NCBI GenBank assembly: GCA_905373425.1
Contig: CAJPST010000040.1
Span: forward strand, 1-13,418
Direction: 5' to 3'
Length of the DNA stretch: 13,418 bases
Origin: an uncultured Mesocricetibacter sp.
GTDB lineage: Bacteria; Pseudomonadota; Gammaproteobacteria; Enterobacterales; Pasteurellaceae
Of the stretch, positions 6,637-13,418 are shown piece after piece. The notes under the pieces are model-generated. The model was given only the letters and a program-made list of their open reading frames with translations. It had not been told where the DNA came from and ran no database searches. A program made the position numbers and the translations under genes. Each line of letters opens with the position of its first letter. Position 1 is the stretch's first letter.

Positions 6637-6686
6637 AAAAAACCGACCGCACTTTGGGCTATTCAAACTCAAAGTGCGGTTAATTT
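6637..6686. terminator. Bidirectional terminator made of an inverted uptake-signal pair
   Basis: An 11-bp stem, ACCGCACTTTG (6646-6656) with CAAAGTGCGGT (6670-6680), and a 13-base loop. TTAATTTTTC follows on the plus strand and a run of six T (6642-6637) on the minus strand. It separates the convergent binding-protein and zinc-ribbon genes and can serve both. Confidence 0.8.
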
Positions 6687-6696
6687 TTCAGTCATT

Positions 6697-6927
6697 TTAA
6701 TTATTCCACCAAGCAGCCAACCCAATAACTAAGGCAAAAATGACAAACCAAACTAAATGTAGTTTGGCACTTTGACGATTAATTTCGGCATTATGCAGAC
6801 GGCGTTGTTCCAGTTTTTGACGATAAACCTCCAAATCTGCTTCAGCGAAAGAAAAACCACAATGTGGACAAAGTTTGGCACTGTCACTGATTTTACGACG
6901 GCACTCCGGGCATTTGTGTAAAGCCAT
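6697..6927 (-). CDS. Zinc-ribbon protein with C-terminal membrane anchor
   Basis: A 76-aa protein. Residues 6-23 form a zinc ribbon with four cysteines (Cys6, Cys9, Cys20, Cys23; CX2C-X10-CX2C). Residues 31-55 are charged and probably helical. A single hydrophobic segment covers about 56-74 and the tail ends in WWNN. This suggests a tail-anchored inner-membrane protein with the ribbon in the cytoplasm. The role is unknown; such small ribbons may hold zinc structurally or bind protein or nucleic acid. It starts 13 bases after the stop of the Bcr-like gene with AAGGAA upstream, so it is the third gene of the rsuA-bcr operon, and ends at the shared bidirectional terminator. Confidence 0.85.
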   Translation of the reverse strand: MALHKCPECRRKISDSAKLCPHCGFSFAEADLEVYRQKLEQRRLHNAEINRQSAKLHLVWFVIFALVIGLAAWWNN

Positions 6928-6940
6928 TCAGGTTCCTTTT

Positions 6941-8146
6941 TTATATGTTGTGTTTTTTACGCAAGGTGCGATACGTTAAGAAATAATAACAAGTCACGGC
7001 ACTCAGAGCGCAAGCTCCCATAGTTAGCAGCATCGGTGCAGCGCTGTTGATTTTCATGGTTGCGACCAATGTACCAATTCCAGCGCCCAGCCCGAATCGA
7101 ACGCTACCGGCAAGAGAATTAGCCGTACCGGCCATGGTTGGAAATTTTTCTAAAATAGATGCCATAGCATTAGAGGAAACCAAAGCGTTTTGCCCAACAA
7201 AAACCGCTACGCCTAAGACCATCGGCCAAAATCCGAGATCAAAAATACTCACTATAATTAACCAAATACCGGATAAAAGTTGGATACCCAAACCGAGTTG
7301 CAACATTCTTTCCGCCCCGACTTTATGTACAATGCGGCCGTTTATCGTAGAGCCTAAGGTCATGATACCGATGTTAATCATAAAGAAATAACCGAATTGA
7401 TCTACTGCTACTCCGTATAAACCAATATATACAATAGAACCCGCAGTCAGAAACGCAAATAGACCGCCAAAGCCAAAACCTGATGAAATCATATAACCGA
7501 GTACTTCCTTACGCTTCCAGATAGCGACAAAATTACGCAATACAACACCTAATCGCAATGGAATACGTTTATCCCGTTCATGGGTTTCCGGCACAATAAA
7601 GAAAACCAGTGTTACGCTTAAAAATCCCATAGCGGCGATTACATAAAAAATAACGTGCCAGTGAAAAAATTTAACCACGTAACCACCGATAATCGGCGCA
7701 ATAAGCGGAGCAATCATCACGACTAAAGTTACCATCGACATCATTTTCGACAGTTCGTTTTTATTAAACAAATCACGTAGTAATGCACCAACCAATACTA
7801 CCGGCGCCGCTCCAAAAAAACCTTGAATAAAGCGCAACACGGTGAAATTCAGGATAGACATAATGTCGGTTAGAATGAATGCCGTTATGGCACTGACGAT
7901 TACACCAAGCAATATAATCGGTTTGCGTCCGTAGCTGTCGCCCACCGGTCCCCAGAAAAGCTGCCCCGCTGCCATGCCGAATGTAAAAGAAGTAAGGGTA
8001 TGTTGCACCTGTTCGGGAGCAATATTCAGATCTGCCGCAATATTTAAAAATGCCGGCAAATACATATCAACCCCTAGTGGCGGCAACATTGACAAGATGC
8101 CTAATGTCACCACAAAAAGTAAATTTACTTTTGTTGCATTAGTCAT
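6941..8146 (-). CDS. bcr: Bcr/CflA family drug exporter (MFS)
   Basis: A 12-helix major facilitator of the drug:H+ antiporter-1 group, Bcr/CflA subfamily, which exports drugs such as bicyclomycin or chloramphenicol using proton influx; actual substrates here are unknown. Landmarks are the helix 1 motif LGVDMYLPAF with Asp27, and motif A GPVGDSYGRKP (about 66-76, with Asp70 and Arg74) in the loop between helices 2 and 3. A proline- and glycine-rich helix 5 stretch (IAPLIAPIIGGYV) follows. I choose the ATG at 8146 (401 aa, the family's usual length of about 400). The alternative at 8185 would add 13 residues overlapping rsuA. AAAGGG at the very end of rsuA serves as ribosome binding site, leaving a 4-base gap. 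The rsuA-bcr neighbourhood is also found in E. coli, which supports the gene symbol. Confidence 0.9.
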   Translation of the reverse strand: MTNATKVNLLFVVTLGILSMLPPLGVDMYLPAFLNIAADLNIAPEQVQHTLTSFTFGMAAGQLFWGPVGDSYGRKPIILLGVIVSAITAFILTDIMSILNFTVLRFIQGFFGAAPVVLVGALLRDLFNKNELSKMMSMVTLVVMIAPLIAPIIGGYVVKFFHWHVIFYVIAAMGFLSVTLVFFIVPETHERDKRIPLRLGVVLRNFVAIWKRKEVLGYMISSGFGFGGLFAFLTAGSIVYIGLYGVAVDQFGYFFMINIGIMTLGSTINGRIVHKVGAERMLQLGLGIQLLSGIWLIIVSIFDLGFWPMVLGVAVFVGQNALVSSNAMASILEKFPTMAGTANSLAGSVRFGLGAGIGTLVATMKINSAAPMLLTMGACALSAVTCYYFLTYRTLRKKHNI

Positions 8147-8150
8147 ATTT

Positions 8151-8852
8151 TTACCCTTTATTAAATCCGCTGATTTCTGTTTCACTCAGCGCACGAAATT
8201 CCCCTTCGGCTAAATTTTCATCTAATTCAATCGCACCGATTTTCCAACGGTGTAACGCAGTTACCTTGTTTCCTAAGGCCGCAAACATTCGTTTTACTTG
8301 ATGATAACGCCCTTCGCTGATAGTCAGATTCACATTATAATCATCAAGAATTTCCAATTTTGCCGGTTTAGTCGGTTCTTTTTCACCGCGTAACAAAATT
8401 CCTTCAGCACAAGCTTGCATATAATGGCTTTCAACCGGATCGGCAAGTGTCACCAGATAAGTTTTTTCACAATGATACTTCGGAGAAGTAATGCGATGCG
8501 ACCATTGCCCATCGTCAGTCAACAGCACTAACCCTGTGGTATCTACATCTAAACGCCCCGCACTATGCAGCTTTCCCGCCAAAGGGTAATCAAAAAACTG
8601 ATAAATGGTCGGATAATCGCCGTCATCATTAGAACAAACATAGCCTTGCGGCTTATACAACATAAAATACAGTCCGTCTTCCACCCAAGGCAACAATTCG
8701 CCCTCAAAGCAGATTTCATCTTCCCTGCTGATTTTAGTCGCTCCATTTTTCTCAATTTTGCCATTAATTGTCACCGCACTTTGACGCAAGGCTTTGTTTG
8801 CCTGCGAACGGGTTAATCCGGTATTTTCGGCTAAAAATTTATCTAATCGCAT
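8151..8852 (-). CDS. rsuA: 16S rRNA pseudouridine-516 synthase RsuA
   Basis: A cytosolic enzyme of 233 aa (E. coli RsuA has 231) that converts U516 of 16S rRNA to pseudouridine. The N-terminal S4 RNA-binding domain covers about residues 1-45. The catalytic domain contains KPQGYVCSNDD at 67-77 and the active-site motif HSAGRLDVDTTGLVLLTDDG, with Asp102 at the same number as the catalytic Asp of E. coli RsuA. The later YHCEKTYLV and EGRYHQVKRMFAALGN segments are also typical. It is the first gene of the rsuA-bcr-zinc-ribbon operon. An uptake signal (8773-8781) lies inside the S4 domain, encoding Gln-Ser-Ala-Val at residues 24-27. The close paralogues RluE/RluB are less likely given the S4 spacing and the neighbour. 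Confidence 0.93.
   Translation of the reverse strand: MRLDKFLAENTGLTRSQANKALRQSAVTINGKIEKNGATKISREDEICFEGELLPWVEDGLYFMLYKPQGYVCSNDDGDYPTIYQFFDYPLAGKLHSAGRLDVDTTGLVLLTDDGQWSHRITSPKYHCEKTYLVTLADPVESHYMQACAEGILLRGEKEPTKPAKLEILDDYNVNLTISEGRYHQVKRMFAALGNKVTALHRWKIGAIELDENLAEGEFRALSETEISGFNKG
8773..8781 (-). repeat. DNA uptake signal sequence inside rsuA
   Basis: ACCGCACTT on the plus strand is the exact uptake core on the minus strand. It is read in the frame that gives Ser-Ala-Val within the S4 domain. Confidence 0.9.
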
Positions 8853-8903
8853 AATTGTCCTGAAAGTTCATTAAGTGTGCCATTGTACTCCAGTTTTAGC
8901 TAA

Positions 8904-8912
8904 AAGTGCGGT
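8904..8912 (+). repeat. DNA uptake signal sequence upstream of rsuA
   Basis: Exact AAGTGCGGT followed by a T-rich tail (cgttttttt). It lies in the 248-bp divergent region between rsuA and maeB. A weak 7-bp stem (GCTAAAA 8899-8905 with TTTTAGC 8918-8924) surrounds it. No terminator role is expected between divergent genes. Confidence 0.9.
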
Positions 8913-9012
8913 CGTTTTTTTAGCGATTTTGCCAAAGGCTACATCCGAATGCAGTTCAAGTCTCCATTACAAGCCGCGATAAGTAAATTTTTTTGAAATT
9001 AATTGTTAATTT

Positions 9013-9054
9013 TATGTGTTAGATCACAATATCTGCAAAAAATAGGTTTATAAT
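9013..9054 (+). promoter_or_regulatory. maeB promoter with a CRP-like half site at -41.5
   Basis: A perfect -10 TATAAT lies at 9049-9054 and the start should be near 9061. The -35 position has no good hexamer, as expected for an activator-dependent promoter. A perfect right half TCACA (9024-9028) with a poor left half TATGT (9013-9017, 3/5) gives a CRP-type site centred at 9020.5, about -40 to -41.5. An isolated TGTTAA (9004-9009) upstream is an ArcA-like element without a partner at 11 bp. The rest of the divergent region shows nothing else I can name. Confidence 0.55.
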
Positions 9055-9100
9055 AAACGCACCGATTTAACTCAATATCAGCACTAAAAAGAGGATTATT

Positions 9101-11371
9101 ATGGACGATCAATTACGTCAAGCAGCGCTCGATTTCCACGAATTTCCGAAACCGGGCAAAATCGAAGTTACGCCAACCAAATCTCTCGCCACTCAGCGTG
9201 ACCTTGCTCTCGCCTATTCACCGGGTGTAGCGGTGCCTTGCTTGGAAATTCAGGCAGACCCGGCCGCCTCTTATAGATATACCGCCCGTGGCAACTTGGT
9301 TGCGGTGATTTCCAACGGTACGGCGGTATTAGGCTTAGGCAATATCGGCGCACTGGCGGGCAAACCGGTAATGGAAGGGAAAGGCGTTCTGTTTAAGAAA
9401 TTCGCCGGTGTGGACGTTTTTGATATTGAGATCGATGAAAAAGATCCCGATAAATTAGTCGATATTATCGCCTCGTTAGAACCGACTTTCGGTGGCGTAA
9501 ATTTGGAAGATATTAAAGCTCCCGAATGTTTCTACATTGAACAGAAACTACGCGAAAGAATGAAAATTCCGGTTTTCCACGACGACCAGCACGGCACGGC
9601 AATCATCAGTGCCGCGGCAGTGATGAACGGTTTGCGTATCGTAAATAAAAAAATTGAAGATGTACGTCTAGTGGCATCCGGTGCGGGGGCAGCTTCTATT
9701 GCGTGTTTAAACCTGTTAGTCAGCTTGGGGATGAAGCGTGAAAATATCACCGTGTGCGATTCCAAAGGTGTGATTTATAAAAACCGTGATAGCAGCATGG
9801 ACGATACCAAAAAACAGTACGCTATAGAAGATAACGGTCAACGTAGCCTTGCCGACGCTATTCCGAACGCGGATATTTTCCTCGGCTGTTCCGTAGCCGG
9901 CGCGCTTACACAAGAAATGGTAAAAACCATGGGGCCTAATCCGTTAATCCTTGCCCTCGCTAACCCAAATCCGGAAATTACCCCACCGGAGGCAAAAGCA
10001 GTACGTCCTGATGCAATCATCTGTACCGGTCGTTCCGACTTCCCTAATCAGGTCAATAACGTATTATGTTTCCCATTCATTTTCCGTGGTGCATTAGATG
10101 TGGGAGCAACGGCTATTAACGAAGAAATGAAAATGGCCGCAGTATATGCGATTGCCGATCTGGCAATGGCGGAACAAAACGAAGTGGTGACTTCCGCTTA
10201 TGGTGATGGCGAAGTTTCTTTCGGGCCGGACTATATCATTCCGAAACCGTTTGATCCGCGTCTAATCGTAAAAATTGCTCCGGCAGTTGCCAAAGCTGCA
10301 ATGGACAGTGGTATCGCAACCCGTCCAATTGAAGATTTTGATGCTTACATTGAAAAGCTAACCCAATTCGTTTATAAAACCAACCTGTTTATGAAACCGG
10401 TATTCGCCCAAGCGAAACTGGATAAAAAACGCGTATTACTAACCGATGGTGAAGAGCCTCGCGTACTGCACGCAGTACAAGAAATTGCAACATTAGGTAT
10501 CGCATTGCCGGTGTTGATCGGTCGCCCTAGCGTCATTGAGCAACGGGTTAAATCCTTAGGGTTGCATTTGCGGGTGGGACATGATTATGAAATCATTGAT
10601 ATTGAAGGCAATGAACATCATCAAGAATGTTGGACGGCATACTACGAGTTAAGAAAACGTAACGGAATAAGCCCGGCTACCGCACAACGTGAAATGCGTA
10701 CTAACCCAACCGTCATCGGAGCGACCCTGCTACATTTAGGCAAAATTGATGCGATGGTCTGTGGTTTAATGGGTTCTTATGCATCCCATTTAAAAATTAT
10801 CAAAAACGTCATCGGTACTAAACCCGGGGTCTCTACGTTGGCAACAGTGAACGGCTTGGTGTTACCGAAAGGCAACCTGTTCATAACCGACACTTTCGTT
10901 AATCAGGAACCGAATGTTGACGAACTAAGTGACATCACGCTAATGGCAGCAGAAGAAGTGCGTCGTTTCGGGATTGAACCGCAAGTTGCATTAATTTCTC
11001 ATTCTAACTACGGCTCTTCCGATTACCCAAGTGCGGTCAAAATGCGGGAAGTTTTAGCGCAAGTGAAAGAACGTGCACCGGATTTGATTATTGACGGCGA
11101 AATGCACTGTGATATTGCATTATCCGCCCGCTTACGTCAAAACATTATGCCGGACAGTCCACTGAAAGACGCTGCTAATCTGTTAGTGATGCCAAATATG
11201 GAATCGGCACGCATCAGCCTTAATCTGCTACAAGGTGTGGAAACTCCGATTACCGTGGGCCCGATCTTGATGGGTGTCAATAAGCCTGCGCACATCATCA
11301 CACCGGTGGCATCCGTACGTCGGATTATCAATATGGTGGCAATTGCTGCGGTGAAAGCGCAACAAAATTAA
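9101..11371 (+). CDS. maeB: NADP-dependent malic enzyme, MaeB type (malic domain fused to phosphotransacetylase-like domain)
   Basis: A 756-aa cytosolic enzyme (E. coli MaeB has 759) that decarboxylates malate to pyruvate with reduction of NADP, linking the C4 acids to pyruvate and NADPH supply. Residues 1 to about 425 are the malic enzyme: AYSPGVAVPC at 38-47, GKPVMEGKGVLFKKFAG at 87-103 with Lys94, the metal-binding region around LEDI (135-138) and FHDDQHGTA (159-167), and the nucleotide-binding GAGAAS at 194-199. From about 430 to the end is a phosphotransacetylase-like domain, which in this family is regulatory (acetyl-CoA sensing) rather than catalytic. AGAGGA precedes the ATG. It is transcribed alone, with its own promoter and terminator. 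An uptake signal at 11029-11037 encodes Pro-Ser-Ala-Val in the C-terminal domain. Confidence 0.95.
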   Translation: MDDQLRQAALDFHEFPKPGKIEVTPTKSLATQRDLALAYSPGVAVPCLEIQADPAASYRYTARGNLVAVISNGTAVLGLGNIGALAGKPVMEGKGVLFKKFAGVDVFDIEIDEKDPDKLVDIIASLEPTFGGVNLEDIKAPECFYIEQKLRERMKIPVFHDDQHGTAIISAAAVMNGLRIVNKKIEDVRLVASGAGAASIACLNLLVSLGMKRENITVCDSKGVIYKNRDSSMDDTKKQYAIEDNGQRSLADAIPNADIFLGCSVAGALTQEMVKTMGPNPLILALANPNPEITPPEAKAVRPDAIICTGRSDFPNQVNNVLCFPFIFRGALDVGATAINEEMKMAAVYAIADLAMAEQNEVVTSAYGDGEVSFGPDYIIPKPFDPRLIVKIAPAVAKAAMDSGIATRPIEDFDAYIEKLTQFVYKTNLFMKPVFAQAKLDKKRVLLTDGEEPRVLHAVQEIATLGIALPVLIGRPSVIEQRVKSLGLHLRVGHDYEIIDIEGNEHHQECWTAYYELRKRNGISPATAQREMRTNPTVIGATLLHLGKIDAMVCGLMGSYASHLKIIKNVIGTKPGVSTLATVNGLVLPKGNLFITDTFVNQEPNVDELSDITLMAAEEVRRFGIEPQVALISHSNYGSSDYPSAVKMREVLAQVKERAPDLIIDGEMHCDIALSARLRQNIMPDSPLKDAANLLVMPNMESARISLNLLQGVETPITVGPILMGVNKPAHIITPVASVRRIINMVAIAAVKAQQN
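11029..11037 (+). repeat. DNA uptake signal sequence inside maeB
   Basis: Exact AAGTGCGGT in coding sequence, followed by caaaatg. The reading frame gives Ser-Ala-Val, as in rsuA. Confidence 0.9.
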
Positions 11372-11393
11372 TTATCGCCATTTTGTTATATTG

Positions 11394-11424
11394 AATAGAG
11401 TTGTTTCGGCAACTCTATTTTTTT
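11394..11424 (+). terminator. Intrinsic terminator of maeB
   Basis: A perfect 10-bp stem, AATAGAGTTG (11394-11403) with CAACTCTATT (11410-11419), loop TTTCGG, then a run of T to 11424. It begins 22 bases after the maeB stop. Unlike the other terminators here it contains no uptake signal. Confidence 0.9.
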
Positions 11425-11445
11425 GGCAAAAAATCAGCATTTTTA

Positions 11446-11459
11446 ATGATCTCAATCAA
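11446..11459 (+). promoter_or_regulatory. FNR-like box upstream of sodA
   Basis: ATGAT-CTCA-ATCAA matches the FNR consensus TTGAT-N4-ATCAA at 9 of 10 positions. It is centred at 11452.5, just upstream of the candidate -10 elements of sodA. FNR is active without oxygen, so the site fits oxygen control of this gene. Confidence 0.6.
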
Positions 11460-11465
11460 ATTTTC

Positions 11466-11482
11466 TGTTAATATTTTGTTAA
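11466..11482 (+). promoter_or_regulatory. ArcA-type direct repeats over the sodA promoter
   Basis: TGTTAA-N5-TGTTAA gives two exact elements 11 bp apart, the arrangement described for ArcA boxes. The first is part of an extended -10 (TGTTAATAT, 11466-11474); a second possible -10 follows at 11480-11485. ArcA bound here would cover the promoter and repress it. Confidence 0.6.
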
Positions 11483-11515
11483 TCATTTAACCTAACAACG
11501 AAAAAGGAGCCCTTC

Positions 11516-12175
11516 ATGGCTTATACTCTACCTGAATTAGGCTATGCCTACGACGCTTTAGAACCTCATTTTGATGCGCAAACAATGGAAATTCACCATA
11601 CTAAACATCATCAAGCGTACATTAACAATGCTAATGCCGTGCTTGAATCTTCCGCAGAATTAACTGAACTGGCAAATCAAGGTTGCCCCGGTTCATTCCT
11701 GAAAAACCTGAATCAAGTGCCTGCGGATAAATTAACCGCATTGCGCAATAATGTTGGCGGCCATGCAAATCACAGCTTGTTTTGGAAATCTCTGAAAAAA
11801 GGTACAACATTACAAGGCACGATTAAACAATTCATCGAACGTGATTTCGGTTCTGTTGATGCGTTTAAAGCAGAATTCGAAAAAGCGGCAACCACTCGTT
11901 TCGGTTCCGGCTGGGCGTGGTTGGTATTACAAGAAGGCGGTAAATTAGCCGTAGTATCTACTGCTAACCAAGACTCTCCGTTAATGGGGAAAGAAATCGC
12001 CGGTTGCGAAGGCTTCCCGATTTTCGGCTTAGACGTATGGGAGCACGCTTACTATTTGAAATTCCAAAACCGTCGTCCGGATTACATTAAAGAATTCTGG
12101 AATGTAGTAAACTGGGATTTCGCGAACGAACGCTTAGAGAAAAAATTGGCAAGCTGCGGCTGCAATTCTAAGTAA
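11516..12175 (+). CDS. sodA: Superoxide dismutase, Mn type
   Basis: A 219-aa enzyme of the Fe/Mn superoxide dismutase family that converts superoxide to hydrogen peroxide and oxygen. There is no signal peptide, so it is cytosolic. Metal ligands by alignment with E. coli SodA are His27, His86 (in GGHANHSLFW), Asp173 and His177 (in GLDVWEHAYY). Gln152 in NQDSPLMG is the active-site glutamine position typical of Mn rather than Fe enzymes. A very good AAGGAG precedes the ATG. It is a single-gene unit between the maeB terminator and its own terminator. The upstream region carries FNR- and ArcA-like sites. The C-terminal tail ends SCGCNSK, with two close cysteines that I would not expect in this family. 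Confidence 0.95.
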   Translation: MAYTLPELGYAYDALEPHFDAQTMEIHHTKHHQAYINNANAVLESSAELTELANQGCPGSFLKNLNQVPADKLTALRNNVGGHANHSLFWKSLKKGTTLQGTIKQFIERDFGSVDAFKAEFEKAATTRFGSGWAWLVLQEGGKLAVVSTANQDSPLMGKEIAGCEGFPIFGLDVWEHAYYLKFQNRRPDYIKEFWNVVNWDFANERLEKKLASCGCNSK

Positions 12176-12197
12176 TCGGCGGCTCAAACTCTATCAT

Positions 12198-12228
12198 AAA
12201 GGCATCGTAATGATGCCTTTTGTTTTTT
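12198..12228 (+). terminator. Intrinsic terminator of sodA
   Basis: A perfect 9-bp stem, AAAGGCATC (12198-12206) with GATGCCTTT (12212-12220), loop GTAAT, followed by TGTTTTTT. It begins 22 bases after the sodA stop. Confidence 0.9.
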
Positions 12229-12240
12229 CGCCTTGCTTTG

Positions 12241-12321
12241 AAAAAGTGCGGTCATTTTTTCAGATATTTTCTAAAGATAATATGCTGCAAAACTCGGTAA
12301 AAACCGACCGCACTTTTTACC
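12241..12321. repeat. Inverted uptake-signal pair between sodA and gabD
   Basis: Cores at 12244-12252 (plus) and 12307-12315 (minus) lie in a 13-bp perfect inverted repeat (12241-12253 with 12306-12318) with a 52-base loop. The right copy also sits in its own hairpin, GGTAAAAA (12296-12303) with TTTTTACC (12314-12321), which on the minus strand follows the gabD stop by about 15 bases. The short hairpin or the long stem may end gabD transcription, though no clear T run follows either. Confidence 0.6.
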
Positions 12322-12335
12322 TACACTTTAATATA

Positions 12336-13418
12336 TCATTCCACTTTCATACATAAATATTTGATTTCTAGGAATTCATCTAAACCGTGTCGGGAACCTT
12401 CACGTCCTAAACCTGATTGCTTCACACCACCAAAAGGGGAAACCTCATTAGAAATAACGCCTTCGTTAATACCGACTAATCCCACTTCTAACGCCTCACT
12501 TACCCGCCAAATACGGTTAAGATCCTGGGTATAGATATATGCGGCTAAACCGAACTCGCTATCATTTGCCAATTTAATTGCTTCATCTTCCGTCTCAAAA
12601 GGAATCAATGGAGCTAAAGGCGCAAAGGTTTCTTCATAGCAAACTAACATTTCTTGAGTGACATTCTCCAAAATCGTCGGCTCAAAAAACGTGCCGCCTA
12701 AAGGGTGACGTTTTCCGCCTACTGCTAATGTTGCTCCTTTTTCCAATGCGTCGGCAATATGAGTTTCTATTTTTAATACGGCATTTTCAGTGATAAGCGG
12801 ACCAATATTGCTGTTCGGATTAGTGAAATCACCGACCTCAAATGCCCGTACTTTTTCTGCTAACCGCTCGGCAAACGCACGATAAATCCCTTTCTGCACA
12901 TAAATTCGATTAGTACAGACACACGTTTGCCCCGAATTACGGAACTTAGAGGCGATTACTGCCTCTGCCTCCACCGCCACATCAAGGTCAGCATCGTCAA
13001 ACACCAGCGAAGGCGCATTCCCGCCTAATTCAAGGCTGAGTTTTTTCACGGTATCGGCACATTGCGCCATCAAAATCTTACCTACCTTAGTTGAACCTGT
13101 GAAAGTGAGCTTGCGTACATCTTCACTGGCGGTTAATACGCCACCGACTTCTTCCGCACAGGAGGTTGGAAGCACATTAAAAACGCCTTGCGGGATGCCG
13201 GCTTGTTCCGCTAATTCAGCTAACGCCAGTGCGGACAACGGTGTTTCCGGAGCCGGTTTCACAATAATGCTACAACCGGCTGCCAGAGCCGGAGCCGCTT
13301 TACGGGTAATCATCGCATTGGGAAAATTCCATGGAGTAATGGCAGCTACTACTCCAACCGGTTGTTTAATCACTAATAATCGACGATTTTCCTTATCCTG
13401 CGGAATAATTTCTCCATA
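12336..13418 (-). CDS. gabD: Succinate-semialdehyde dehydrogenase, GabD type (N-terminus cut by right edge)
   Basis: The last 360 residues of an NAD(P)-dependent aldehyde dehydrogenase; the frame is open to 13418, and comparison with the 482-aa E. coli GabD suggests about 120 residues are missing. The GTG at 13373 is an internal valine, not the start, since YGEIIPQ and following residues upstream align with GabD. Visible motifs are ITPWNFP, the cofactor loop FTGSTKVGK, the general-base Glu in LELGGNAPS, and the catalytic Cys in the GabD-like NSGQTCVCTNRIYVQ. The C-terminus is FGGVKQSGLGREGSRHG...EIKYLCMKV. GabD oxidises succinate semialdehyde to succinate in the GABA shunt; a related aldehyde is possible. 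It converges on sodA. No GABA transaminase is visible in the window. Confidence 0.88.
   Translation of the reverse strand, partial: YGEIIPQDKENRRLLVIKQPVGVVAAITPWNFPNAMITRKAAPALAAGCSIIVKPAPETPLSALALAELAEQAGIPQGVFNVLPTSCAEEVGGVLTASEDVRKLTFTGSTKVGKILMAQCADTVKKLSLELGGNAPSLVFDDADLDVAVEAEAVIASKFRNSGQTCVCTNRIYVQKGIYRAFAERLAEKVRAFEVGDFTNPNSNIGPLITENAVLKIETHIADALEKGATLAVGGKRHPLGGTFFEPTILENVTQEMLVCYEETFAPLAPLIPFETEDEAIKLANDSEFGLAAYIYTQDLNRIWRVSEALEVGLVGINEGVISNEVSPFGGVKQSGLGREGSRHGLDEFLEIKYLCMKVE

Noticed and set aside
8147..8185. An earlier start for the Bcr-like gene (13 extra residues)
   Set aside because: It would overlap the end of rsuA, lacks its own ribosome binding site, and adds residues before the normal family start.
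12336..13373. gabD starting at the GTG at 13373
   Set aside because: The frame continues upstream to the window edge with GabD-like residues, so the GTG is an internal valine and the gene is simply cut.

Overview
The window looks like chromosomal DNA from a Pasteurellaceae bacterium of the Haemophilus/Aggregatibacter/Pasteurella type. The main sign is twelve exact copies of the 9-bp DNA uptake signal AAGTGCGGT (both strands counted), about one per 1.1 kb. The proteins agree with this: a YohJ/YohK (LrgA/LrgB) pair, an rsuA-bcr pair, a MaeB-type malic enzyme, a Mn superoxide dismutase and a GabD-type dehydrogenase. I cannot name the species.

Layout. Bases 1-1625 (minus): an operon of a LrgA-like protein, a LrgB-like protein and a dGTPase-like HD phosphohydrolase, the last cut by the window edge. 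Bases 1816-2690 (minus): a small AT-rich island holding an unrecognised membrane-anchored 224-aa protein and a 56-aa ORF, with strong hairpins on both sides. Bases 2933-6619: a ribose/allose-type sugar ABC importer. Its permease and double ATPase are on the minus strand, and its binding protein is on the plus strand across a 162-bp divergent promoter region with a CRP-like site. Bases 6697-8852 (minus): a tight operon of rsuA, a Bcr/CflA drug exporter and a zinc-ribbon membrane protein. Bases 9101-11371 (plus): maeB. Bases 11516-12175 (plus): sodA. Bases 12336-13418 (minus): the C-terminal three quarters of gabD, cut by the right edge.

Regulation visible in the sequence concerns carbon and oxygen. 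CRP-like sites lie before the sugar importer and before maeB. Before sodA there is an FNR-like box followed by two TGTTAA elements 11 bp apart, the ArcA pattern. Three intergenic terminators are built from inverted pairs of uptake signals (1742-1794, 2828-2862, 6637-6686), and a fourth inverted pair lies between sodA and gabD.

Most of the window is ordinary housekeeping or carbon-metabolism DNA. The parts least explained are the 224-aa/56-aa island with its repeat-rich upstream region, and the split, divergently transcribed importer with no sugar kinase, isomerase or regulator gene beside it. I saw no tRNA or rRNA gene, transposase, CRISPR array or phage gene. No gene-free stretch exceeds 300 bases.
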